From the NCBI RefSeq assembly GCF_037975245.1, contig NC_092569.1, forward strand, positions 1,279,501-1,343,500: a stretch of DNA of 64,000 bases. Direction: 5' to 3'. The notes under the pieces were generated by a model. That model was given only the letters and a program-made list of their open reading frames with translations. It had not been told where the DNA came from and made no database searches. Origin of the DNA: Apostichopus japonicus (lineage: Eukaryota > Echinodermata > Holothuroidea > Aspidochirotida > Stichopodidae). The translations under genes were made by a program, and so were the position numbers. Shown here one piece after another: positions 28,501-38,260 of the stretch. Position 1 is the stretch's first letter. Each line of letters opens with the position of its first letter.

Positions 28501-30731
28501 TCTTGTCACCTGGAAAGGAATCCAAAGGGCGCCACACATCCGAGGTACAATTTTGGGAAGAATTCAAAAAGTCGCGATTTTGGCCAAAATCGGACAAAAT
28601 CATAAGGGTATAGCCTTACAAAATCGTCATATTTGGGCCAAAACTGAAAGTTCTCAAATTTCTCCCAAAATACGCAGAAGGGACTCCCAGCACCCGGTAG
28701 ACGCTTCTCTCGGGTCAAAAGTGGCATTGGACGATGTTTTAGTCATCTTAATGCGATATGAAATGACGTCAAGATATGGTTATTAAATATCATTTTTCCA
28801 CCAAAATATCAGTGTTTATGCAACTCTTGTCACCTGGAAAGGAATCCAAAGGGCGCCACACATCCGAGGTACAATTTTGGGAAGAATTCAAAAAGTCGCG
28901 ATTTTGGCCAAAATCGGACAAAATCATAAGGGTATAGCCTTACAAAATCGTCATATTTGGGCCAAAACTGAAAGTTCTCAAACTTCTCCCAAAATACGCA
29001 GAAGGGACTCCCAGCACCCGGTAGACGCTTCTCTCGGGTGAAAAGTGGCATTGGACGATGTTTTAGTCATCTTAATGCGATATGAAATGACGTCAAGATA
29101 TGGTTATTAAATATCATTTTTCCACCAAAATATCAGTGTTTATGCAACTCTTGTCACCTGGAAAGGAATCCAAAGGGCGCCACACATCCGAGGTACAATT
29201 TTGGGAAGATATAAAAAAGTCGCGACTTTGGCCAAAATCGGACAAAATCATAAGGCTATAGCCTTACAAAATCGTCATATTTGGGCCAAAAATGAAAGTT
29301 CTCAAACTTCTCCCAAAATACGCAGAAGGGACTCCCAGCACCCAGTAGACGCTTCTCTCGGGTGAAAAGTGGCATTGGACGATGTTTTAGTCATCTTAAT
29401 GCGATATGAAATGACGTCAAGATATGGTTATTAAATATCATTTTTCCACCAAAATATCAGTGTTTATGCAACTCTTGTCACCTGGAAAGGAATCCAAAGG
29501 GCGCCACACATCCGAGGTACAATTTTGGGAAGAATTCAAAAAGTCGCGATTTTGGCCAAAATCGGACAAAATCATAAGGGTATAGCCTTACAAAATCGTC
29601 ATATTTGGGCCAAAACTGAAAGTTCTCAAACTTCTCCCAAAATACGCAGAAGGGACTCCCAGCACCCGGTAGACGCTTCTCTCGGGTGAAAAGTGGCATT
29701 GGACGATGTTTTAGTCATCTTAATGCGATATGAAATGACGTCAAGATATGGTTATTAAATATCATTTTTCCACCAAAATATCAGTGTTTATGCAACTCTT
29801 GTCACCTGGAAAGGAATCCAAAGGGCGCCACACATCCGAGGAACAATTTTGGGAAGAATTCAAAAAGTCGCGATTTTGGCCAAAATCGGACAAAATCATA
29901 AGGGTATAGCCTTACAAAATCGTCATATTTGGGCCAAAAATGAAAGTTCTCAAATTTCTCCCAAAATACGCAGAAGGGACTCCCAGCACCCAGTAGACGC
30001 TTCTCTCGGGTGAAAAGTGGCATTGGACGATGTTTTAGTCATCTTAATGCGATATGAAATGACGTCAAGATATGGTTATTAAATATCATTTTTCCACCAA
30101 AATATCAGTGTTTATGCAACTCTTGTCACCTGGAAAGGAATCCAAAGGGCGCCACACATCCGAGGTACAATTTTGGGAAGAATTCAAAAAGTCGCGATTT
30201 TGGCCAAAATCGGACAAAATCATAAGGGTATAGGCCTTACAAAATCGTCATATTTGGGCCAAAACTGAAAGTTCTCAAACTTCTCCCAAAATACGCAGAA
30301 GGGACTCCCAGCACCCAGTAGACGCTTCTCTCGGGTCAAAAGTGGCATTGGACGATGTTTTAGTCATCTTAATGCGATATGAAATGACGTCAAGATATGG
30401 TTATTAAATATCATTTTTCCACCAAAATATCAGTGTTCATGCAACTCTTGTCACCTGGAAAGGAATCCAAAGGGCGCCACACATCCGAGGTACAATTTTG
30501 GGAAGAATTCAAAAAGTCGCGATTTTGGCCAAAATCGGACAAAATCATAAGGGTATAGCCTTACAAAATCGTCATATTTGGGCCAAAAATGAAAGTTCTC
30601 AAATTTCTCCCAAAATACGCAGAAGGGACTCCCAGCACCCAGTAGACGCTTCTCTCGGGTCAAAAGTGGCATTGGACGATGTTTTAGTCATCTTAATGCG
30701 ATATGAAATGACGTCAAGATATGGTTATTAA
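25580..30731. repeat. Seven-unit higher-order blocks sharing private variants
   Basis: The ordered series ATAGCCCTAC unit, CAAATTCGG unit, ACTATCAG/AAACTG unit and GATATAAAAAAG unit starts near 25600 and again near 27858. The offset of 2258 bp equals 7 x 324 minus 10, and a 10 bp deletion is visible at about 27628. A third version of the series starts near 16607 and runs through 20000. It shares with 29802-30750 further private variants (GAGGAACAATT at 19164 and 29840, GGTATAGGCC at 19552 and 30229). Whole multi-unit blocks have therefore been copied around the array. Confidence 0.8.
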
Positions 30732-31899
30732 ATATCATTTTTCCACCAAAATATCAGTGTTTATGCAACTCTTGTCACCTGGAAAGGAATCCAAAGGGCG
30801 CCACACATCCGAGGTACAATTTTGGGAAGAATTCAAAAAGTCGCGATTTTGGCCAAAATCGGACAAAATCATAAGGCTATAGCCTTACAAAATCGTCATA
30901 TTTGGGCCAAAAATGAAAGTTCTCAAACTTCTCCCAAAATACGCAGAAGGGACTCCCAGCACCCAGTAGACGCTTCTCTCGGGTGAAAAGTGGCATTGGA
31001 CGATGTTTTAGTCATCTTAATGCGATATGAAATGACGTCAAGATATGGTTATTAAATATCATTTTTCCACCAAACTATCAGTGTTTATGCAACTCTTGTC
31101 ACCTGGAAAGGAATCCAAAGGGCGCCACACATCCGAGGTACAATTTTGGGAAGAATTCAAAAAGTCGCGATTTTGGCCAAAATCGGACAAAATCATAAGG
31201 GTATAGCCTTACAAAATCGTCATATTTGGGCCAAAACTGAAAGTTCTCAAATTTCTCCCAAAATACGCAGAAGGGACTCCCAGCACCCAGTAGACGCTTC
31301 TCTCGGGTGAAAAGTGGCATTGGACGATGTTTTAGTCATCTTAATGCGATATGAAATGACGTCAAGATATGGTTATTAAATATCATTTTTCCACCAAAAT
31401 ATCAGTGTTTATGCAACTCTTGTCACCTGGAAAGGAATCCAAAGGGCGCCACACATCCGAGGTACAATTTTGGGAAGAATTCAAAAAGTCGCGATTTTGG
31501 CCAAAATCGGACAAAATCATAAGGGTATAGCCTTACAAAATCGTCATATTTGGGCCAAAAATGAAAGTTCTCAAATTTCTCCCAAAATACGCAGAAGGGA
31601 CTCCCAGCACCAAGTAGACGCTTCTCTCGGGTCAAAAGTGGCATTGGACGATGTTTTAGTCATCTTAATGCGATATGAAATGACGTCAAGATATGGTTAT
31701 TAAATATCATTTTTCCACCAAAATATCAGTGTTTATGCAACTCTTGTCACCTGGAAAGGAATCCAAAGGGCGCCACACATCCGAGGTACAATTTTGGGAA
31801 GAATTCAAAAAGTCGCGATTTTGGCCAAAATCGGACAAAATCATAAGGCTATAGCCTTACAAAATCGTCATATTTGGACCAAAAATGAAAGTTCTCAAA

Positions 31900-32516
31900 T
31901 TTCTCCGAAGCGTCTACTGGGTGCTGCCAAAAAGTCCACCAAAAAGTCGCGATTTTGGCCAAAATCGGACAAAATCATCAGGGTTATAGCCTTACAAATT
32001 CGTCATATTTGGGCCAAAAATGAAAGTTCTCAAGTTTCTCCCAAAATACGCAGAAGGGACTCCCAGCACCCAGTAGACGCTTCTCTCGGGTCAAAATTAA
32101 ATATCATTTTTCCACCAAAATATCAGTGTTTATGCAACTCTTGTCACCTGGAAAGGAATCCAAAGGGCGCCACACTTCCGAGGTACAATTTTGCGAAGAA
32201 TTCAAAAAGTCGCGATTTTGGCCAAAATCGGACAAAATCATAAGGGTATATAGCCTTACAAAATCGTCATATTTGGGCCAAAAATGAAAGTTCTCAAATT
32301 TCTCCCAAAATACGCAGAAGGGACTCCCAGCTCCCAGTAGACGCTTCTCTCGGGTCAAAAGTGGCATTGGACGATGTTTTAGTCATCTTAATGCGATATG
32401 AATATATGCATATTTGGGCCAAAAATTACGTCGAGATATGGTGTTTAAATTTCATTTTCCACCAAAATATGAGTGTTTATACTAGTCTTGTCACCTGGAA
32501 AGGAATCCAAAGGGCG
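31900..32516. repeat. Rearranged right edge of the 324 bp satellite
   Basis: The unit at about 31750 breaks off at 31906. The next 20 bases (31907-31926) are the exact reverse complement of the unit's CAGCACCCAGTAGACGCTTC segment. A truncated unit then resumes with a duplicated CCAAAAAGTC. A further unit lacks the block before AAATATCATTTTTCC (32097). The last fragment (32413-32516) has substitutions throughout, including TTACGTCGAG in place of the usual TGACGTCA context. Confidence 0.85.
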
Positions 32517-34090
32517 ATTTCCAATTGTCGATTGCTTGGATTCCAAGTCGTTCGTTTGGATTCCCAGGGCGCGAAAACGTTACTCTGTTTTTAGTTTAAA
32601 GGTGGCATTATATGTAACTTTATGCCTCTATATTTATTTGATATTCGAAACCCATTTTTACATCGGTCTATCTTTGAAATATAGGACGCAGCTTGAGATA
32701 ATGAGTTGATCCCGTCAAATATTTAATTCATCATACCTTTAGTGCACCATTTACTCTATCCTGGATAACTGTTTTGACAAGGTTACGTCATATCCCGTAG
32801 AAGAGGGGAAACCACTGCGATTATTATCACAAAATTATATTAATGAGCAGTCAGTTGGGGCACTATTCTTATGTCAGTTACTTATTCCATATGGTACATT
32901 AATGTACGCTTCAAACCCCCTACCCGGCACCACACTCACCCCACCCCACAAATTACATTATCTTGGGATGGATTAGGGGTTTTGCGGTGTGGTTTAGTGG
33001 GGTGGGTTGGTAAGCGGGGGGGCTGAAATTACCGGTTCATGCATTCCTTGCTGTTAATTCCCATAACCTCACACAACCGTCATTGTGTGTGTATTCCTCT
33101 TTCAGGCACCATTCGTTTTGTATCGTAGCGGCATACACAACCGAAGCAAAAACACAACAAAATCCCCCCAAAATTAAGTCTGTGGATAGAGAATAAGTGA
33201 GAATTACTCGCTCTATACATTGTGATGATTCCATTAGTAATGTAGTAATTTAGGGTATTCTTAATTTGTTCAAATTTGTTAGCCAATTGTGCTTATATTC
33301 ATTCTGAAGGAATCAACCACACAAATTCAATTTTCAATCAAAGGAGATAACACACGTGTACTCTTCTCTTTATCCGTGTCACTTCAAGAATATTTTCCCT
33401 TTTGCATTTTGTTTTTCTAATAAAATATCGCTTTATAGAAAAAAGAAAACAATTTCATCATTTCTTGTTCTACGTGCAATTTTTAAATCAGTTTCTATAT
33501 TTTCATACTTCCTTGTCATTTTACACAACGTACAGTTTGGAATTCAGTTCAATGAATCAGGAAGCCCTCCTCGTCACAGATTTCCGTTCACTTAGTTGTA
33601 AAAACAATATCAGTTACGTTTAGATGATGCAATTGTTTTTCGTACCGATGCTCATACATTCCATGTTCAAATTATGTTTCCTTTTTTGGATTCTTATCAT
33701 TTCAAATCAAATAGAACATTTCATATTCCAATCCTGTATATATCCAGAAAACTTTATAAATCAACTTTATAAATCAAATTAAGTCACTACACATCCAATT
33801 TTTTCTTTCATTCTTTGAATTATCACCATTTTATAATTGTTGTTTTTTCGTCCCGACGATAACGAATTAATATTCCTCACATAGGCTGCCGTATAATTAT
33901 TAAGGTTAAGTTGTTGGTTTACACGTGTCGCAGGTAGCAGCCTATGGGATAGGCTTACGTGTTGTGTGGATTAAGTGTTGTACCTTACAGTCACTACTCA
34001 TCCATTTCCTCATTTGCACTGAGAAGAGAGACGATCATCTAGCCAGTCCAAACATCTTGGAAACAGGAAAGTCACACACAACGCAGCATC
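32517..34090. other. Unique AT-rich spacer and probable promoter/5' UTR of the FReD gene
   Basis: No exon is supported before 34091. The last 100-150 bases before the ATG are probably 5' UTR. A short perfect hairpin (AGCCTAT, GGG, ATAGGCT) lies at 33948-33964. An imperfect inverted repeat of CA-rich sequence lies near 32928-33012. I could not fix a transcription start or TATA box. Confidence 0.35.
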
Positions 34091-34141
34091 ATGAAGCAAA
34101 CCACAGTAAACCAGATACTTATGTCGGTTATGGCCATGCTT
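34091..34141 (+). CDS. Mini-FReD gene, exon 1: start of signal peptide
   Basis: ATG at 34091 opens 17 codons ending at a strong donor (CTT|GTAAGT). The peptide begins MKQTTVNQ and becomes hydrophobic (ILMSVMAML), the n-region and first half of the h-region of a signal peptide. The exon leaves in phase 0. It joins the exon at 36772 (2.6 kb intron), which completes the hydrophobic core and the cleavage site. Splitting a signal peptide over a first short exon is common in secreted animal proteins. The complementary halves and matching phases are the reason to choose this ATG. Confidence 0.75.
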
Positions 34142-35037
34142 GTAAGTATCATTTCGATCATTTTATGCCTAGATAGCTCTGCAAGAAGGACCTACTTTTG
34201 TGATCTAATATTCTTAATTTGAAAGAAAGAACACTCACTCTTTGAGTAGGTCCAGTGGATCTGTTGGGACTTGTTGAGACTTGTGAAAATCTATTATGTT
34301 TTTACGAAGAAGACTTCTTCTAAAACTTAATCTTCTTATAGCGATTGAAGTGAAAATACTCTTTTTCGCTTCTTTTGAATAAAGTCATGAGAAATTTTAT
34401 TAAACCTTAAGTTTTTCCGTAACAAAGATTGTAATTTCTCTGCAGAGTAAACTGATTGCCTTATAATATCAGAGTAATGATTATCACAACCTTGCGTATA
34501 GACCTAATTACAGACATAGTTTATCGCCTAAATATGCCCCAGCATGCACCAGGTAACGTCAGTCTAAAAGTACAAACAGATCTCCATATATATGGGAGTC
34601 CGCTTCAACGAATCCAGGTTTTTAACATCTTGGATTCGCCCCTGAAATATTTTGTGTTTTTACCATACAAGAGACGATTTAAAACTTTTAAACAGACATA
34701 GTGGCAGTAAGACCACAAACATATTCAAATAGTATTTATTCAAATGTTCAAGAAGATCAACAAATTTAAGATAAATCTAAAATCAAATTCGAATAAATTT
34801 CACCTAATTTCAACTCAGTAGGGGAAATCGGCACACAAAATATATATCGAAGTATAGGCTGAAATTAATATAAAATCGAATTTCAGTTATTCTAACTCGA
34901 AAAACAGAAATGAGTAAAACTATGCTAAAAATAGCGGTCACGAACAGTCCATCAAATTGAGCTCGACGAGATTCTGAGCAAATATGAGTGTCCATCATTA
35001 AAAGGTCAAGAGTCAATATGGTCTATAGGTCGATTTA

Positions 35038-35307
35038 CATCCTTCATTAATGTCTCTAATTTGCACCGTTTATTTATGTCTCTTATTATCATTGTTCATT
35101 AATGCCTCAAATTAGCATTGTTCATTAAGGTCTCTAATTAGCACCGTTTATTAATGTATCTATAGTTATCATTCTTTTTTAATGTCTCAAATTAGCATTG
35201 TTGATTAATGTCTCTAATTAGCATTGTTTATTCATATCTCTAATTACCATTTTTCATTAATGTATCGAATAAGCATTGTTCAATAATGTCTCTGATTAGC
35301 ATTGTTC
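35038..35307. repeat. 26 bp minisatellite, ~10 copies
   Basis: Consensus CATTGTTCATTAATGTCTCT followed by AATTAG, with copies at 35038, 35064, 35090, 35116, 35142 (28 bp), 35170, 35196, 35222, 35248 and 35274 and a partial at 35300. Moderately diverged, entirely intronic. Confidence 0.9.
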
Positions 35308-35816
35308 GAGTACAAAAGATGAAGAATGTCTTAGTATGGTCAATTGCGAACCAATTTGACATATGTTAAATTTGGTAAACTTGATTTCAATTATTTGCGA
35401 ACAACATGTATAATTCAATACTACACCGCGATAAAGAATGACTGTGGTCAAGCGTAATAATCTTTAAGGCAATTCTAGTCACACTTGGTAAAACAGCTCT
35501 TCTTAATTCCTCTCTTTCTGCATATTATTGTACAAAGGGCTATAAATAGTGACACAAAACAACTGCTTAAATGGGTCACAAAGTTTCATAAATTCCCAAC
35601 ACACTTTCACTATTTTATTCATTTACAGTTTTGAATGTGTCTCATTATCATAATCTTGAAAATAATCACAATCTTTGCATTTAAAAGTACTCTGTGGTCG
35701 TATAAACTGAATAAGACAATTTTCATTGAAATGTTGATACAATTAAGGCTTTTTTCGTCTTATTTGTCTCAAAATTGTGACCATAACTTTGTTTTCATCT
35801 TGTGTGCGTGTGTGCG

Positions 35817-36378
35817 TTTGTTTTGTATTCTGACCGAGGACTTGAACAAAAGAATTCCAGGTCCTCGGTTGTGATTTCTAAAGAATCACCACGTCCTCGG
35901 AAGAATTCTATTGTAAGGGGTATTGTTAACAGTGGCGTAGGAAGGTACTTTTGAGTGGGGGGGGGGGCTGAAAACTGATGGCCGGCCTGGGGGAGGGGTC
36001 TAAGGGGAGGGGTGTCCCCCTCCCCTTTGGAATTTTTTGCATTTCCAGGTAGCCTCAGATGCAATTTGGTGCAATATAGCACACTTCAACACCCACTCCA
36101 TTTTGTAAACTTAATTTTGTATTTTCACCAGGCCTTAGATGCAATTTGGTGCTCCAAATGAGATTTTTTTTCTCATTTGGAAATGAAAAAGGGGTTTTCT
36201 GACTTGCGAAGCGGGGGGGGGGGCGGAATGATACTTCCGCCCCTCCACATTTTTCACTGGGGGGGGCTGGCGCCCCCCAGCCCCCCGGTTCCTACGCCCT
36301 TGATTGCTAAGGTTAGGGTACGTGGATTTGAACAATGGAAAATACAATGGGGTCCTCGGTCTGAATGTAATACAAACA
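35817..36378. mobile_element. Nested inverted-repeat (MITE-like) element
   Basis: Outer arms: 35826-35841 (ATTCTGACCGAGGAC region) is the near reverse complement of 36352-36367 (GTCCTCGGTCTGAAT). Flanking TTTGT...TATT similarity extends this to about 25 bp. Inner arms: GGCGTAGGAA at 35934-35943 is the exact reverse complement of TTCCTACGCC at 36289-36298. Between them lie a G-rich head, two copies of GATGCAATTTGGTGC (near 36057 and 36138), a perfect 10 bp-arm hairpin at 36154-36180 and a GC-rich palindromic tail (GGGGGGCTGGCGCCCCCC). No coding capacity, so a non-autonomous DNA-type element is the best reading. I could not identify a clean target-site duplication. Confidence 0.6.
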
Positions 36379-36771
36379 TGTGTGTGTGTGTGTGTGCGTT
36401 TTGTGAAGTGTGTGTGTTTTTGATGACCTTTGTGGCTATATAACCCCATCAATGATACGCTAAAAATAAAGGATCATACCAGGAAACATTGGCACGTTCA
36501 TCTTAACGTTAGACAGTTTATTAGGCTTTACCAAACCTAAATGTCAGACTAACCCTCATTAACAACTGAACAATAGGTAGGCTATGGCATTGTTCCAAAG
36601 CGTCGTATTCTCTCACAAATCGGTTATGAAACGATTTGATATCTAAATACCCTTCGACTGTTCCGGATAAGGAGAGTTGTTTTTGTTTCTTGTGATAGAC
36701 ACGCATGAATTGCAAACGTAATACTGTATCATTATCGTCACTTCAATCCATCTTTCATTTTACGTTTACAG

Positions 36772-36811
36772 TTGGTCGTCAACATAGCGACAGCACAAAC
36801 TAATAGCCCTG
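36772..36811 (+). CDS. Mini-FReD gene, exon 2: signal peptide end and cleavage site
   Basis: A 40-base exon between TTTACAG and G|GTAAGC, entered in phase 0 and left in phase 1. It encodes LVVNIATAQTNSP plus the first base of an Ala codon. Joined to exon 1 it gives an unbroken hydrophobic core ending in ATA|Q, an AxA signal-peptidase site predicting cleavage after residue 25. Confidence 0.7.
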
Positions 36812-37428
36812 GTAAGCCCTTTGATTATTCAAGATTGACAATATATCCCTCTAATTTCCCTACCCTTCCTCAGTCCCCCTGCCCTCTACCCTTCCTCAGT
36901 CCCCCGGCCCTCTCCTCTTCCTAATCCCCACCCCTCCCCCGCCGGCCTTCCTCTCCCTAATCCCTAGCCCCCTTCCCCGGGCCCTCTTTCATTCCATCGA
37001 CTAAAACAAAGAACTTTGCACAGATGTTATTTCCGGAAAGTGAGGGAAAGGTTTGCGCCCTTCGCACTCTCTCTCTCGTTCTCCCCTCCCCTGCTCCCAT
37101 GTTCTGTTTCCCCTCACTCTTGTTTCCTCACTTTCCATCCCATTTTCCCCTTCTCCCCTTGCTACCCTCCTCTTCTCGCCTCTTCCCTTACCCTCCCTGT
37201 GGTACAAGGGAGTTAGCACCACGAGAGGCACCGAGCTTTTACGAGGGGAGGGGTGAGCCGAAGGGGTGCAGTTCTGTGTCATCCTTTGCGAGTTTATGAC
37301 TGTTACCTATAGGTTTCTATTTTTTATATCAGCCATTCATATAGACTAGAAAGAATTTGCTTAAATTTGATAAATGTGAGGTAAGATATCTTAGATGCAG
37401 GATTTTCCCTTATTGTGTTGTTGTTTGA

Positions 37429-37463
<35 letters not shown>

Positions 37464-37746
37464 TTACTAATAGCATTGTTTTAATGTACTTGTCAGCTGG
37501 TTTCTTCAAAACCGAGGGAGGCTGCCCCACCCCCTTCCTACTTCCCTAAAAATAAGAAACAAAACCGGGTAAACATCCCTCTGTTCTTAGGTCCACGAAC
37601 AAAAATCGTTCTCCCTAAAGCGGTCTTTTGTTCAGTTGGTTGGTGATCTAGACAATATTGTTTCATTATATACCATTTTTTTTCTCATTTTTTGCAAATC
37701 TTACCTTTTCATTTACGAAATCCTTTATTTTTTGTTCTTTTACAAG
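36812..37746 (+). other. Intron 2 of the mini-FReD gene, pyrimidine-rich and (TA)n
   Basis: Donor GTAAGC at 36812; acceptor TTTTACAAG ending 37746. The first ~170 bases are a C/T-rich imperfect repeat of CCTCAGTCCCCCTGCCCTC-like units. A second C/T-rich run lies at 37070-37200, and a (TA)n run at 37432-37460. No exon visible. Confidence 0.6.
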
Positions 37747-37988
37747 CGGATAAAGCTGATGTCATGAGAGACTTGATCGGAAAACCATTCCGCACATTCG
37801 ACAGAAACAGCGATGCAAACGACTGTGCCAATACATACGGCGGCGCCTGGTGGTTCGCAGACGATTGCGCGAAGCTGAACCTACATGGCGATTTCGAGGC
37901 GAGCGGCAGAGCAGGTGTCTGGTATGGAGTACCTCTGGACGCTAACAAGATTGTCAAGATGGAAATGAAAATTAGACCAATGGAATAA
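37747..37988 (+). CDS. Mini-FReD gene, exon 3: C-terminal third of a fibrinogen-related domain
   Basis: Exon of 242 bases, entered in phase 1 (completing the Ala codon of exon 2) and ending at TAA 37986-37988. The spliced product is 110 residues: signal peptide 1-25, a short linker, then FReD sequence from about residue 43. Family hallmarks are GKPF near 42-45, a calcium-loop-like DRNSD at 49-53, Cys57 and Cys71 as the likely C-terminal disulphide, GGAWW at 62-66, LNLHG, and the closing MEMKIRP at 102-108. A typical fibrinogen C-terminal domain is ~210-230 residues, so about two thirds is missing. FReD proteins of invertebrates are usually secreted lectins or immune recognition molecules. This one keeps only the segment around the calcium and polymerisation pocket. 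It could be a genuine short secreted protein or a truncated paralogue still spliced in frame. Confidence 0.8.
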
Positions 37989-38260
37989 ACTCCCCAATCA
38001 AAGAGAAGGAAGATTGTACAAAGTTATTGCCTGCAGGTTGCTGCTTCGATTTTTAAACTTGCCAAAGTCGACTAAACGAATAGGTTATATGTTAACAGCG
38101 ATTTTCTACACCGTTGAACTATACCTTATCACTGAACTTTTCTGATAAAAAAACAATTAAAAGTCTATATCCCAGACAGCTTATAAATGTAAGTCGTAGC
38201 ACGTGTGCATGTATTTATAGCTTGCAGTTTAATTACGTTAAATAATAAACTTCCCAAAGC
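37989..38260 (+). other. Probable 3' UTR of the mini-FReD gene
   Basis: AATAAA occurs at 37984-37989, overlapping the stop codon, and at 38244-38249. The second is better placed to define a ~260-base 3' UTR. Confidence 0.45.

Larger units (their letters stand above)
4995..32516. repeat. 27.5 kb satellite array, ~85 copies of a 324 bp unit
   Basis: Near-identical units run head to tail at 324 bp spacing (for example the CACCTGGAAAGGAATCC segment near 5299, 5623, 20419, 20743, 21067). My hand count is about 85 units including partial edge copies. Each unit contains the 16 bp palindrome GATTTTGGCCAAAATC, the variable spot AAGGCTATAGCCTT or AAGGGTATAGCC, and the octamer TGACGTCA. Identity between units is very high across the core. 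The first unit (4995-5230) and the last two (31900-32516) are diverged or rearranged, as is usual at satellite edges. 324 is divisible by three, so both strands show repeated 73-77 codon open frames; these are by-products of periodicity, each closed by stops within its own unit. No transposase, terminal repeats or RNA promoter are visible in the unit. Confidence 0.97.
34142..36771 (+). other. Intron 1 of the mini-FReD gene
   Basis: GTAAGT donor at 34142 and TTTACAG acceptor ending 36771. It contains a 26 bp minisatellite (35038-35307) and an inverted-repeat mobile-element-like block (35817-36378), plus a (TG)n run near 36379-36397. I see no additional FReD exon, in particular none resembling the N-terminal two thirds of a fibrinogen domain. 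Confidence 0.55.

Noticed and set aside
5296-32367. Dozens of 73-79 codon minus-strand and 77-86 codon plus-strand open frames in the 324 bp array
   Set aside because: 324 is divisible by three, so any chance open stretch recurs each unit. Both strands show them over the same bases, each ends within a unit, and synonymous-type constraint is not apparent.
35795-36452. Minus-strand Pro-rich open frames of 95 and 105 codons
   Set aside because: They lie over the inverted-repeat element and its poly(G) tracts; composition reflects the repeats.
37001-37299. Several overlapping 66-93 codon open frames on both strands
   Set aside because: They overlap the low-complexity polypyrimidine block inside FReD intron 2.
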